A stretch of DNA of 64,000 nt from positions 50,897 through 114,896 of the forward strand of contig NZ_SWKK01000016.1 of NCBI RefSeq assembly GCF_005144745.1, written 5' to 3'. The stretch comes from Flavobacterium sp. ASW18X. Its GTDB lineage: Bacteria > Bacteroidota > Bacteroidia > Flavobacteriales > Flavobacteriaceae. A program made the translations under genes and the position numbers. Position 1 is the first letter of the stretch; each line of letters opens with the position of its first letter. This document shows positions 18,084-25,906 of the stretch, one piece after another. The notes below the pieces were generated by a model. That model had not been told where the DNA came from. It did no database searches and saw only the letters and a list, made by a program, of their open reading frames with translations.

Positions 18084-19457
18084 TTATAGGTTTGGCACCG
18101 TTACACTACCACCTACCCAACACGGAAAGGTAATTGTTTTACCTGCCATACCAGAGTTAAAAATATCTGATTTAGAAGGAGCTCTTTGATCATAGCTAGA
18201 TGCAGCTGCACTTGCCTTAGAGGCCAAAGATGGATCTACACGACCGGCTTGTCTTGCTGTTGCAGCAGCTTTCCAATAAATAGCTCTTTTCTCAAAAGGA
18301 GTGTTACCACAATCATTAGCACTACTTGCGTATAAACTAGCTAACAAAATATACGCTCTACCATTAGAACCATTAGCTTCTAATGATTTGTTTAAGTAGT
18401 TTCTTGCTTGAGACTTGCTAGATCTTCTAACTATAGTAGCTACTTTATAAAGAATGTTAGATTTTTTATAAGCATCTGCCTCTAATTCTACTGCTTTATT
18501 AAAATCTTCAATAGCACCTTTGTTATCTCCAGATTTAGATTTCAAGGTACCTAAGTATACATATACATCTGCAGAAGGGTCTAACTCTGCTTGCACCCCT
18601 ACCAACTTAGCGAATAATGGGTCGTCCGTACATTCTTTAGCAAACATTCTACCTACTGCTCTTTTCACCCAAGCAACATCATTCTTTTTAGCCTCAAAAT
18701 TCTTTTGGTATAAAGGAATTAAGTTACCGCAATCTGCTAATGCCCCTAATTTACCATCTACACTACTAGCAACCTGACCAAATGCCTTGGAGTTAACCGT
18801 ATACGCTTTTACGTATCTTTTTTCTTTAGAGGTTAGCGCTGTACCCGCATCTTCTTTTGCATTATATTTTGCTAAGGCAGTAGTAAGTTTTTTATTCTCT
18901 ACTTCAATCTTTTCTGTAACCTCATCATAAACATCAAAAACTTCTTGCAAATCTTTTTTACCCGCATTATGTAAATCTACTAAACTAGAAAAATACAGAT
19001 ACAATGCTTTTGGGTTTTTGAAATTCTTAGCATCATTCTTAAAGGCAGAACCAAGTTGATTATACACTTCGTCATCAGAAATCATATCATGATCACGCTT
19101 TAACAATACTTTATCTACAGTTACAGGAGCCTCAGTGTATTTATCTGGAAAATACTTCATACTGGCATCGTGTAATGCTAACAAATCATTGATGTATTTA
19201 TCCTTATCGGCACCAGTAGAACTTTCTATTTTATGCTGAAGAATTTTTTCCCCGTAAGAAAATGTTGCCTTGTTTAAACCTGGACAATTTTCATAAACCA
19301 TTTTCCATGGTTCGTAAGCTGCGTCGTAATTTTTTACCTTGCCGTGCTCTGCAAATATGGATAAATTGGTCATGCACTCAGGATTTTGCGCCTGAGCCAT
19401 ACTTAATCCTATCGACATGACACCAACAAACATCGTTAAGTAGAATTTCTTCTTCAT
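18084..19457 (-). CDS. Exported tetratricopeptide-repeat protein
   Basis: I place the start at the Met at 19457, because the following residues (MKKKFYLTMFVGVMSIGLSMAQA) form a clean signal peptide and the preceding bases are the A/T-rich, SD-free region typical of Bacteroidota. The 20-residue extension upstream is not signal-like. The 457-residue product is alpha-helical, with TPR units clearest at about 310-400 (YVYLGTLKSKSGDNKGAIEDFNKAVEL and the next helix pair). It is probably periplasmic and forms a scaffold. Its position between an outer-membrane protein and lptC suggests envelope assembly, but no partner is proven. Confidence 0.82.
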   Translation of the reverse strand: MKKKFYLTMFVGVMSIGLSMAQAQNPECMTNLSIFAEHGKVKNYDAAYEPWKMVYENCPGLNKATFSYGEKILQHKIESSTGADKDKYINDLLALHDASMKYFPDKYTEAPVTVDKVLLKRDHDMISDDEVYNQLGSAFKNDAKNFKNPKALYLYFSSLVDLHNAGKKDLQEVFDVYDEVTEKIEVENKKLTTALAKYNAKEDAGTALTSKEKRYVKAYTVNSKAFGQVASSVDGKLGALADCGNLIPLYQKNFEAKKNDVAWVKRAVGRMFAKECTDDPLFAKLVGVQAELDPSADVYVYLGTLKSKSGDNKGAIEDFNKAVELEADAYKKSNILYKVATIVRRSSKSQARNYLNKSLEANGSNGRAYILLASLYASSANDCGNTPFEKRAIYWKAAATARQAGRVDPSLASKASAAASSYDQRAPSKSDIFNSGMAGKTITFPCWVGGSVTVPNL

Positions 19458-19501
19458 TTTGTTAATTTTAAAGTGGTTAATGTACAAATTTTTATAGAAC
19501 C

Positions 19502-19522
19502 AACCCTTTACTAGCAAGGGTT
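19502..19522 (-). other. Intercistronic hairpin between outer-membrane protein and TPR gene
   Basis: A perfect 7-bp inverted repeat (AACCCTT at 19502-19508, AAGGGTT at 19516-19522) with a 7-nt loop lies 45 bases upstream of the TPR start. No T-run follows on either strand, so it is not a normal terminator. It could be an RNA processing or stabilising element within the operon. Confidence 0.4.
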
Positions 19523-19556
19523 TACAGGCTTAATTAGCATATTTATAAAATATACC

Positions 19557-20822
19557 CTAGTTTATTTTTCTTTTGATAAACCAGCGGTCATTTAAAGAGA
19601 GTCCAACATTTATATTTAAGTAACTTTCTTCCACAAGACCTGCCGCCCTAGTTCCTCTTCTGCCAAGCTCAAAACCTAAATTTAAATTAGAGAAGTTTCC
19701 GCCTAGTGGTACACCCAAACCAAAATTTATGCCAAAATCATTAATCTCTTTATTTTCAATCATTAAGCCAGTTTCTTCATAACGCAAACCTGCTCTATAG
19801 GTTATTCTATTGAAAACATTAGACAATGCTCTGTAGTTAGGAATAAAGAATCCGCCAACCTTTATCTTAGTAGCATCTTGGTAACCTACATTCTGTTGTG
19901 CTATAAATCTATTCTCGAACTCGCTCATAGCCTGGGTAGCATATTCTGCCCCTACAAACCACTTACGCTCTTCTCCATAACCAAGACCATAGGTAAAGAC
20001 TGTTGGTATTTTAATCTCTCCATTAGCTAAACCATTAGCATCAAGGTTAACATCCAAAGCCTCTACCTCGGCTCCATTTGTTAGATTTAAAGAACCAATA
20101 CGCTGTGTGTTTTTAGAAACCAGGTTCACTTGCGTGTTTGCGCCAAAGTAGGTATGTAATCTATGCTTATCACCTATTTGGGGCGTATAATTAATACTGT
20201 AATTAAAATCCCAACCGTCTACCCGAGATTCTCTGTTATCAAACGTACCAAATTGCACCCCTTCCACACTTTGCAAACGCGCATACTCTATTGTTCCAAA
20301 GTTGTAATTTATAGTTGCTCCAATAGCCACGTCTTTCAGTGGCATATATCCAAAAGAAACAAACACACGGTTTAATCCTCCTTCACCATTAAATATATTT
20401 ACAATAGAATCTTGCTCGCTATTACGCCTTACTTGTGTTAAATTGTAACCCACAGATGAGTACGGCTGCAAGCCAAAAGATGCACCCATATTTTTTGCTA
20501 CAGGAAAAGCAATAGCTAGATAATCTAAATTGCTTACAGAGGTTCGCTGCTCTTCCAAATTATCCTTAAGGCGGTATTCTTTTCTAGAAATACCAGCCGT
20601 GTATGCCGTTAATCTAAGCTTGGCTAAGGAAGCTGGGTTTTTAAGATTCAAGTGAATGCTATCTGCGTACAATTGCAAACCACCCATCATTTGGTTGTCT
20701 ACCGTCCCTTTTTCTCTAGAATCACCTATACCAAAATAAGAGTACGGAGATATTGTACTGTTTTGTGCATACATCCCAACGGAAATTAGGCATGTAAATG
20801 CTATCAAAAATTGTTTAACCAT
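19557..20822 (-). CDS. Outer-membrane beta-barrel protein
   Basis: The 421-residue protein has a signal peptide ending in GMYAQ and many alternating amphipathic strands rich in aromatic residues, ending in a short basic tail. NSTISPYSYFGIGD at the mature N-terminus is typical of Bacteroidota outer-membrane proteins near coaX, and the later strands resemble FadL/PorP-like barrels. No ligand can be named. It starts immediately after the coaX stop codon and belongs to the envelope operon that includes lptC. Confidence 0.8.
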   Translation of the reverse strand: MVKQFLIAFTCLISVGMYAQNSTISPYSYFGIGDSREKGTVDNQMMGGLQLYADSIHLNLKNPASLAKLRLTAYTAGISRKEYRLKDNLEEQRTSVSNLDYLAIAFPVAKNMGASFGLQPYSSVGYNLTQVRRNSEQDSIVNIFNGEGGLNRVFVSFGYMPLKDVAIGATINYNFGTIEYARLQSVEGVQFGTFDNRESRVDGWDFNYSINYTPQIGDKHRLHTYFGANTQVNLVSKNTQRIGSLNLTNGAEVEALDVNLDANGLANGEIKIPTVFTYGLGYGEERKWFVGAEYATQAMSEFENRFIAQQNVGYQDATKIKVGGFFIPNYRALSNVFNRITYRAGLRYEETGLMIENKEINDFGINFGLGVPLGGNFSNLNLGFELGRRGTRAAGLVEESYLNINVGLSLNDRWFIKRKIN

Positions 20823-21551
20823 TTAAAGTTTATTGTATTCCAGCAAGTAATTCAACCCCTCTAGCAGGAATTTAGAATGCGCAAATATGGAATTTTTTAC
20901 TCGTTTAGCAAAAAATTGCCCATCACCCCCTGTTAAAATAACTGTTAAATCTTGAAAGCGAGCACGGTATTGATTTATAACTCCGTCTAGTTCTTGGGTA
21001 ATTCCATTAACCACGCCACTGTGCATGCTTGTTTCTGTAGAGTTGCCAATAAAATCTAGCAAGGGTTCAACGGCTAAAAGGGGTAATTTTTTAGTTTGAT
21101 GATGCATGGCCTTATAGCGCATTTGTAAGCCTGGCGAAATTGCACCGCCCAAGTACTCTCCATAGTCATTTACCACATCATACGTAATGCACGTACCCAT
21201 ATCTATCACTAAAGTATTCCCTTTTGGGTTATGGTAATAGGCAGCAGTGGCTAGTGCTAGACGGTCAACCCCCAAAGAATTTGGTGTAGCGTAACTGTTT
21301 TTAAAAGGAACGTTAGTATCCGAGGTGAGCAAATGCGTTTTACAGAATAACGTAAGTGTCTTGTATTCATTATTTTCTAACCCCCCAACAGAAGATAACA
21401 TTGCCCTTGCTATAGAAGGGTAGTCCTCAAAGACAGATTTTATAGTTTTCAAGAACTGGTCTGCAGGACTTATTCTTAAATCTATCAATTTATTTTTATT
21501 GAAAATTCCGTATTTAATTTGGGTATTCCCCTTATCCACAACTAGATTCAT
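20823..21551 (-). CDS. coaX: Type III pantothenate kinase
   Basis: The 242-residue protein carries the CoaX signatures: LVVDKGNTQIKYGIF at the start (phosphate 1 motif with Asp and Asn), SLGVDRLALATAA (about 92-104), TLVIDMGTCITYDVV (about 115-129), and the late LTGGDGQFF. It catalyses the first step of coenzyme A synthesis from pantothenate and ATP, without the feedback control of type I kinases. It is the first gene of the minus-strand envelope operon, with its start 51 bases from the promoter of the divergent tRNA. Confidence 0.94.
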   Translation of the reverse strand: MNLVVDKGNTQIKYGIFNKNKLIDLRISPADQFLKTIKSVFEDYPSIARAMLSSVGGLENNEYKTLTLFCKTHLLTSDTNVPFKNSYATPNSLGVDRLALATAAYYHNPKGNTLVIDMGTCITYDVVNDYGEYLGGAISPGLQMRYKAMHHQTKKLPLLAVEPLLDFIGNSTETSMHSGVVNGITQELDGVINQYRARFQDLTVILTGGDGQFFAKRVKNSIFAHSKFLLEGLNYLLEYNKL

Positions 21552-21602
21552 GTAACAAAGGTCATAAATTGAAAAAAAAGATTCGTCTTTTTTATGATTT
21601 AG

Positions 21603-21633
21603 TTTGTAAATCTTAAAATTGAAATTATATTTG
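21603..21633 (+). promoter_or_regulatory. Consensus Bacteroidota promoter for tRNA-Phe
   Basis: TTTG at 21603-21606 is followed after exactly 19 bases by TATATTTG at 21626-21633. This is a full match to the Bacteroidota sigma-ABfr consensus (TTTG, N19, TAnnTTTG). The predicted transcript starts near 21640, about 50 bases before the tRNA. Confidence 0.85.
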
Positions 21634-21688
21634 CACCCGCCTTTGAGAAATCACAGGCATGTAGTTTAACTACAAAATTTGAAATCCT

Positions 21689-21761
<73 letters not shown>

Positions 21762-21778
21762 CAATTCAAACTCTTAAT

Positions 21779-21802
21779 GCCCTGTTTTTACAGGGCTTTT
21801 TT
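21779..21802 (+). terminator. Rho-independent terminator of tRNA-Phe
   Basis: A 6-bp GCCCTG/CAGGGC stem (21779-21784 and 21791-21796) with a 6-nt T-rich loop is followed by TTTTTTATTTTA. Confidence 0.85.
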
Positions 21803-21954
21803 ATTTTATGTCTTTTTACAGGGTGTATTCAGTTCTTCTAAAAACGCACCATTTAAAATTACCAAATACACGCAAATCTGTACCAATTATAAAAATTGAG
21901 ATGGTCAGCTAGGCTTCATCTTATAATTTCATCATCAAATATTAAAACCACCAA

Positions 21955-22059
21955 ATGATGAATACTATAGGAGATAAATTAGGATACTTTTGCTGGTATA
22001 TGGTTTTGGGCCTCTCTTTCGCTCTATTACTAACCAACTTATATTTTTACATTTACTAA
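21955..22059 (+). CDS. Possible 34-residue single-span membrane peptide
   Basis: Between the tRNA terminator and the rhodanese gene, this ORF opens with two ATGs and encodes MMNTIGDKLGYFCWYM followed by one hydrophobic helix and a tyrosine-rich end. It is the only coding candidate in the 380-bp gap. It has no clear promoter and no recognised family. It could be a real micro-protein or chance. Confidence 0.35.
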   Translation: MMNTIGDKLGYFCWYMVLGLSFALLLTNLYFYIY

Positions 22060-22129
22060 AAAACCAAGAATAGGCCAGAACTGTTATTGAAGTAGCATTC
22101 TATAGCTTCTTTAGAAAAGGTATTAACCG

Positions 22130-22137
22130 TATCTTTG
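22130..22137 (+). promoter_or_regulatory. Candidate -7 box directly upstream of the arsenosugar-like operon
   Basis: TATCTTTG at 22130-22137 matches the TAnnTTTG box. It ends only seven bases before the rhodanese ATG at 22145, so a transcript from here would have almost no leader. The -33 region is degenerate. Confidence 0.45.
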
Positions 22138-22144
22138 GAGTGCT

Positions 22145-22651
22145 ATGTATTGGAATCTTAACAAATTAGTTTACTTACTATTTTTGAGCTTGGCTCCTAT
22201 CACCTTAGGCGCTCAAAAAAGTATTAACAAAGCCTTAGAACGTTACAATCGGAACAGCGCACCTTACATAAGTACAGCTCAAGCATCTACCCAAACCCAA
22301 GCATTGTATTTAGACGCCAGAGAACTAGAAGAGTATAAAGTAAGTCATCTAGCCAATGCTGAATATATTGGTTACAAAAACTTTAATTTAGATGCCTTTA
22401 AACAAAAATACTCTAATAAGACCACTCCTATAATTGTTTATTGCTCTATTGGTGTACGTTCAGAAAATATTGCAACTAAGCTATTAAAAGCTGGCTATAC
22501 CGATGTGCAAAATTTATACGGAGGTATTTTTAAATGGCTTAATGAAGACCGCCCTATATACGACCAACACGGTAATCTCACAGAAAAAATACATCCTTAC
22601 AGTAAGCATTGGGGCAAGTTACTGACCAATGGCACAAAAGTGTATCACTAA
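22145..22651 (+). CDS. Exported rhodanese-domain protein
   Basis: The 168-residue protein has a signal peptide (about 1-23, ending LGAQ) and one rhodanese domain (about 40-155) with LYLDARELEEY, the active-site loop CSIGVRS (Cys100), and a late YGGIFKW. The Cys can carry a persulfide or bind thiol-reactive metalloids. It opens the operon with an ArsM-like methyltransferase, so a periplasmic sulfur- or arsenic-handling role is possible but unproven. It is 18 bases from the next gene. Confidence 0.88.
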   Translation: MYWNLNKLVYLLFLSLAPITLGAQKSINKALERYNRNSAPYISTAQASTQTQALYLDARELEEYKVSHLANAEYIGYKNFNLDAFKQKYSNKTTPIIVYCSIGVRSENIATKLLKAGYTDVQNLYGGIFKWLNEDRPIYDQHGNLTEKIHPYSKHWGKLLTNGTKVYH

Positions 22652-22669
22652 AATTTCAGCTTTAACCTT

Positions 22670-23281
22670 ATGCAAAAGAATCTTCTGCTCATTTTTACCA
22701 GAAATCCAGAATTAGGGAAATGTAAAACACGATTAGCAGCAACCGTAGGTGACCAAGCCGCGTTAGACATTTACAACTTTTTATTACAACATACCGCCAA
22801 GGTTACCAGCCAATTATCTTGTGATAAAGCAGTGTATTATTCCGAAGAAATTTGGCAAAACGATGTTTGGGATGCCAACACGTATGAGAAAAAATTACAA
22901 GAAGGCTCAGATTTAGGCGAAAAAATGATAAACGCGTTTAAAGAAGGGTTTGCCGCGGGCTACAAAAACATTATTGTTATTGGAAGTGATTTGTATGATA
23001 TACAACCAAAAGATTTAAACCATGCTTTTGAACAACTAGGAGAACATGATTTTGTAGTTGGCCCTGCAGAAGATGGCGGCTATTATTTATTAGGAATGAA
23101 CAAATTATTACCATCGCTATTTAGCAACAAAGAATGGGGCACAGATAGTGTTTTACAAAACACATTACAAGATTTACAAAAAGAGACCTACTTTTTGTTG
23201 GAAGAAAAAAATGATGTTGATTACTTTGAGGACGTCAAAGACATACCTGCCTTTGATCCTTTTATAAAACACGTAAAATAA
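22670..23281 (+). CDS. TIGR04282-type (DUF2064) nucleotidyl/glycosyltransferase, arsenosugar-associated
   Basis: The 203-residue protein has the family start NLLLIFTRNPELGKCKTRLAATVG, the nucleotide-binding IGSDLYDIQ (about 105), and AEDGGYYLLGM (about 136). This fold is that of the MobA/CofC-like transferases. The family is known as radical SAM/selenodomain-associated transferase 1 and is annotated as an arsenosugar biosynthesis transferase because it co-occurs with ArsM and ArsS. Its exact substrate is not established. Its stop overlaps the next start by one base (TAATG). Confidence 0.87.
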   Translation: MQKNLLLIFTRNPELGKCKTRLAATVGDQAALDIYNFLLQHTAKVTSQLSCDKAVYYSEEIWQNDVWDANTYEKKLQEGSDLGEKMINAFKEGFAAGYKNIIVIGSDLYDIQPKDLNHAFEQLGEHDFVVGPAEDGGYYLLGMNKLLPSLFSNKEWGTDSVLQNTLQDLQKETYFLLEEKNDVDYFEDVKDIPAFDPFIKHVK

Positions 23282-24096
23282 TGACAAAAAAACAATTGCA
23301 AGAATCGGTTGCTTACTTACAAAGTAAAGGATTTGAAAACCCAGAAATAGGTATCGTATTAGGTACCGGGCTTGGGCAATTAATAGACCAAATAGAAGAC
23401 CCAATAGTTGCCCATTATAACCACATTCCGTTTTTTCCCCTTGCTACCGTAGAATTCCATACCGGTAAATTAATCTATGGTTCCATTGCGGGCAAAAAAG
23501 TTGTAGTTATGCAAGGGCGTTTCCATTTATACGAGGGATATGATTTTTTAGACATCACCTATCCTATCCGCATAATGCAACAACTGGGCATTCAAAAATT
23601 GTTTGTATCCAATGCAGCAGGTGCCGTTAACCTAGATTTTAAAAAGGGAGATATTATGCTCATAGAAGACCACATTAACTTGCAAGGTGGTTCTCCTTTA
23701 GCCTTTAAAAATGTTGGCGATTTTGGAGAGCGTTTTGTAGATATGAGCGAACCTTATGATGTAGAAATGCGCAATATTTTAAAAGATATAGCTTCAACCC
23801 ATAACATTACGCTTAGACAAGGGGTTTATGCATCTGTTGTAGGGCCGCAACTAGAGACCAAAGCAGAATACCGTATGTTAAAAATCTTAGGAGCAGATGC
23901 CGTGGGCATGAGTACTGTGCCAGAGGTAATCGTGGCCAATCACTTAAAATTACCCGTAGTGGCCGTTTCTGTGTTGACAGACGAGTGCGACCCAGACAAC
24001 CTAAAACCTATCAACGTACAAGAAATCATAGAAATTGCTGGCAAAGCAGAACCAAAAATGATAACGTTATTTAAGGAATTAATAAAAAGAATATGA
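23281..24096 (+). CDS. Purine nucleoside phosphorylase (inosine/guanosine class)
   Basis: The 271-residue enzyme has the trimeric PNP features: GIVLGTGLGQLIDQIEDP, GRFHLYEGYD (His/Tyr phosphate-site region), FVSNAAGAVN, and the C-terminal VVAVSVLTDECDPDN. It cleaves purine nucleosides with phosphate. Its place between TIGR04282 and ArsM fits the arsenosugar route: the adenine of a 5'-deoxyadenosyl-arsenical must be removed to give a ribosyl arsenical. It could instead be the ordinary salvage enzyme. It overlaps the ArsM gene by four bases (ATGA), which implies coupled translation. Confidence 0.92.
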   Translation: MTKKQLQESVAYLQSKGFENPEIGIVLGTGLGQLIDQIEDPIVAHYNHIPFFPLATVEFHTGKLIYGSIAGKKVVVMQGRFHLYEGYDFLDITYPIRIMQQLGIQKLFVSNAAGAVNLDFKKGDIMLIEDHINLQGGSPLAFKNVGDFGERFVDMSEPYDVEMRNILKDIASTHNITLRQGVYASVVGPQLETKAEYRMLKILGADAVGMSTVPEVIVANHLKLPVVAVSVLTDECDPDNLKPINVQEIIEIAGKAEPKMITLFKELIKRI

Positions 24097-25058
24097 GTTA
24101 TTTAGATGCTACCCAAGACCTTTACAAAGCAGCGGCGCTTACACCAGATGTAGGCCTTTGCTGCACCACCAACCCCATCTGGCAATTTCCAGGGCTTTCT
24201 ATCCCTAAAATAATGCAAGAAATGAACTATGGTTGCGGGAGCACCGTATCTGCGCAAGATTTGGTAAACGATCCAAAAATTCTTTACGTAGGTGTTGGCG
24301 GTGGTATGGAACTTTTGCAATTTTCCTACTTCTCTAGGCAACTTGGTGGTGTAACCGGGGTAGATTCTGTAGATGAAATGCTAGAAGCGTCTAAAAAGAA
24401 TTTTAAAATAGCCGAAGAGGAAAACGATTGGTTCCAAAGTGATTTTGTAAATCTGGTTAAGGGCGATGCCTTGGCTTTACCTGTAGCAGATGAAAGTATT
24501 GATGTAGCAGCACAAAACTGTTTGTTCAATATTTTTAAGATGGAAGATTTAAAAAAAGCGGTAGCAGAAATGTACCGTGTATTAAAACCACATGGCAGAT
24601 TGGTAATGAGCGACCCTATTTGCGAACAACCCATGAACGACGCCTTACGTAATGACGACCGTCTAAGGGCTCTTTGCCTAAGCGGAAGTATTCCTATGAA
24701 AGACTACATTAAAGTTCTTACGGATGCTGGTTTTGGAACCATAGAAATTAGAGCAAAGCACTCTTACCGTGTGCTGAGCCCCAACCATTACCCTACGGAC
24801 GAATTAATTCACATTGAATCCATAGAAATAGCGGCTATAAAAGACCCTATGCCCACAGACGGACCCTGTGTTTTTACAGGTAAAACCGCTATTTATTATG
24901 GCGATAAAGCTTATTTTGATGATGGTGCAGGACACGTGTTAATGCAAAATCAGCCATTGGCCGTTTGCGACAAAACTGCAGCGGCTTTGGGTAAAGCCCA
25001 CCCACAGATACACATAAGTGAAAGCACCTATCACTACAATGGTGGTGGCTGTTGCTAA
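24093..25058 (+). CDS. arsM: ArsM-like arsenite S-adenosylmethionine methyltransferase (arsenosugar type)
   Basis: The 321-residue protein has a class I SAM fold with ILYVGVGGGME (about 63-73), GDALALPVADESIDV (about 124-138), and QNCLFNIF at 141-148, where Cys143 corresponds to the conserved catalytic Cys of the NCxxN motif of ArsM. Other thiols are Cys23-Cys24, Cys48 in YGCGS, and a C-terminal GGGCC pair (320-321), all suited to As(III). It would methylate arsenite to mono- and dimethyl species in the cytoplasm. It is smaller than the algal form and is flanked by TIGR04282- and TIGR04283-type transferases, as in the arsenosugar variant. Activity is inferred, not proven. Confidence 0.88.
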   Translation: MSYLDATQDLYKAAALTPDVGLCCTTNPIWQFPGLSIPKIMQEMNYGCGSTVSAQDLVNDPKILYVGVGGGMELLQFSYFSRQLGGVTGVDSVDEMLEASKKNFKIAEEENDWFQSDFVNLVKGDALALPVADESIDVAAQNCLFNIFKMEDLKKAVAEMYRVLKPHGRLVMSDPICEQPMNDALRNDDRLRALCLSGSIPMKDYIKVLTDAGFGTIEIRAKHSYRVLSPNHYPTDELIHIESIEIAAIKDPMPTDGPCVFTGKTAIYYGDKAYFDDGAGHVLMQNQPLAVCDKTAAALGKAHPQIHISESTYHYNGGGCC

Positions 25059-25065
25059 AGATTAA

Positions 25066-25767
25066 ATGAATAGTGGTCCAGAAATAAGCATAATTATCCC
25101 CACCTTAAATGAAGAGGTTGGCATTGGTAGTTTACTTAATTGGTTAACTACCAATGCCTCTCCTTTAATTACTACGGAGATTATTCTTGTAGATGGCGGC
25201 AGTACAGACCGTACTATACCCATCGCAAAAAACTATACAGCAAACATTGTACACTCAGACAAAGGGAGGGCCAAGCAGATGAATGCTGGCGCAGCACACG
25301 CCAAAGGCAATATCCTTTATTTTTTACATGCAGATACTTTTCCAGAAAAAGACTATGACAGCATAATAAGCAATGCTATTACAAAGGACTGTAAGGCAGG
25401 TTGCTTTAGAATGCGCTTTGACACCACTAACCCAATACTACAGTTTTTTGCTTGGTTAACTCGGTTTAATCTACTTATCTGTCGTGGCGGAGACCAGTCC
25501 CTTTTTATCACCAAAACATTATTCAACCAACTTAACGGCTTTGATGAACGCTATACCATTTACGAGGATTCAGAATTTATAAAGCGCATATACCAACAAG
25601 CACGTTTTAAGGTTTTGCCTAACTATGTTACCACTTCTAGCCGTAGGTATAAAGAAACCGGTTGGCTACAAACTCAATACTATTTTGGGATTATCCATCT
25701 AAAAAATCGTTTAGGAGCACCACCGCAAGAACTATATGGATATTATCAGCGCAAGTTTGGGGCTTAA
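25066..25767 (+). CDS. TIGR04283-type glycosyltransferase family 2, arsenosugar-associated
   Basis: The 233-residue GT2 protein starts with ISIIIPTLNEEVGIGSLL, followed by ILVDGGSTDRT, then YFLHADTFPEKD (metal-binding DxD-like), RGGDQSLFI, and a late EDSEFIKRI. This is the pattern of radical SAM/selenodomain-associated transferase 2, which co-occurs with ArsM and TIGR04282 proteins. It could transfer a sugar to the ribosyl arsenical or to a related acceptor. It is the last gene of the five-gene operon. The 140 bases after it contain a 6-bp hairpin (25794-25811) without a T-run. Confidence 0.87.
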   Translation: MNSGPEISIIIPTLNEEVGIGSLLNWLTTNASPLITTEIILVDGGSTDRTIPIAKNYTANIVHSDKGRAKQMNAGAAHAKGNILYFLHADTFPEKDYDSIISNAITKDCKAGCFRMRFDTTNPILQFFAWLTRFNLLICRGGDQSLFITKTLFNQLNGFDERYTIYEDSEFIKRIYQQARFKVLPNYVTTSSRRYKETGWLQTQYYFGIIHLKNRLGAPPQELYGYYQRKFGA

Positions 25768-25906
25768 GTTTTTTTCATAATTACTCATTGAGTATCTCTA
25801 TTAAAAGAGATTATTGAATCTCCCAGTGCATTAAAATTTATGTTTTAATCTTAACGGTAAAATTGTAATTGATTTCACCAACCACATCAATCCATACCCA
25901 CAAGTA

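Noticed and set aside
25794..25811. Hairpin ATCTCT/AGAGAT after the arsenosugar-like operon as terminator
   Set aside because: Only six base pairs and no T-run on either strand.
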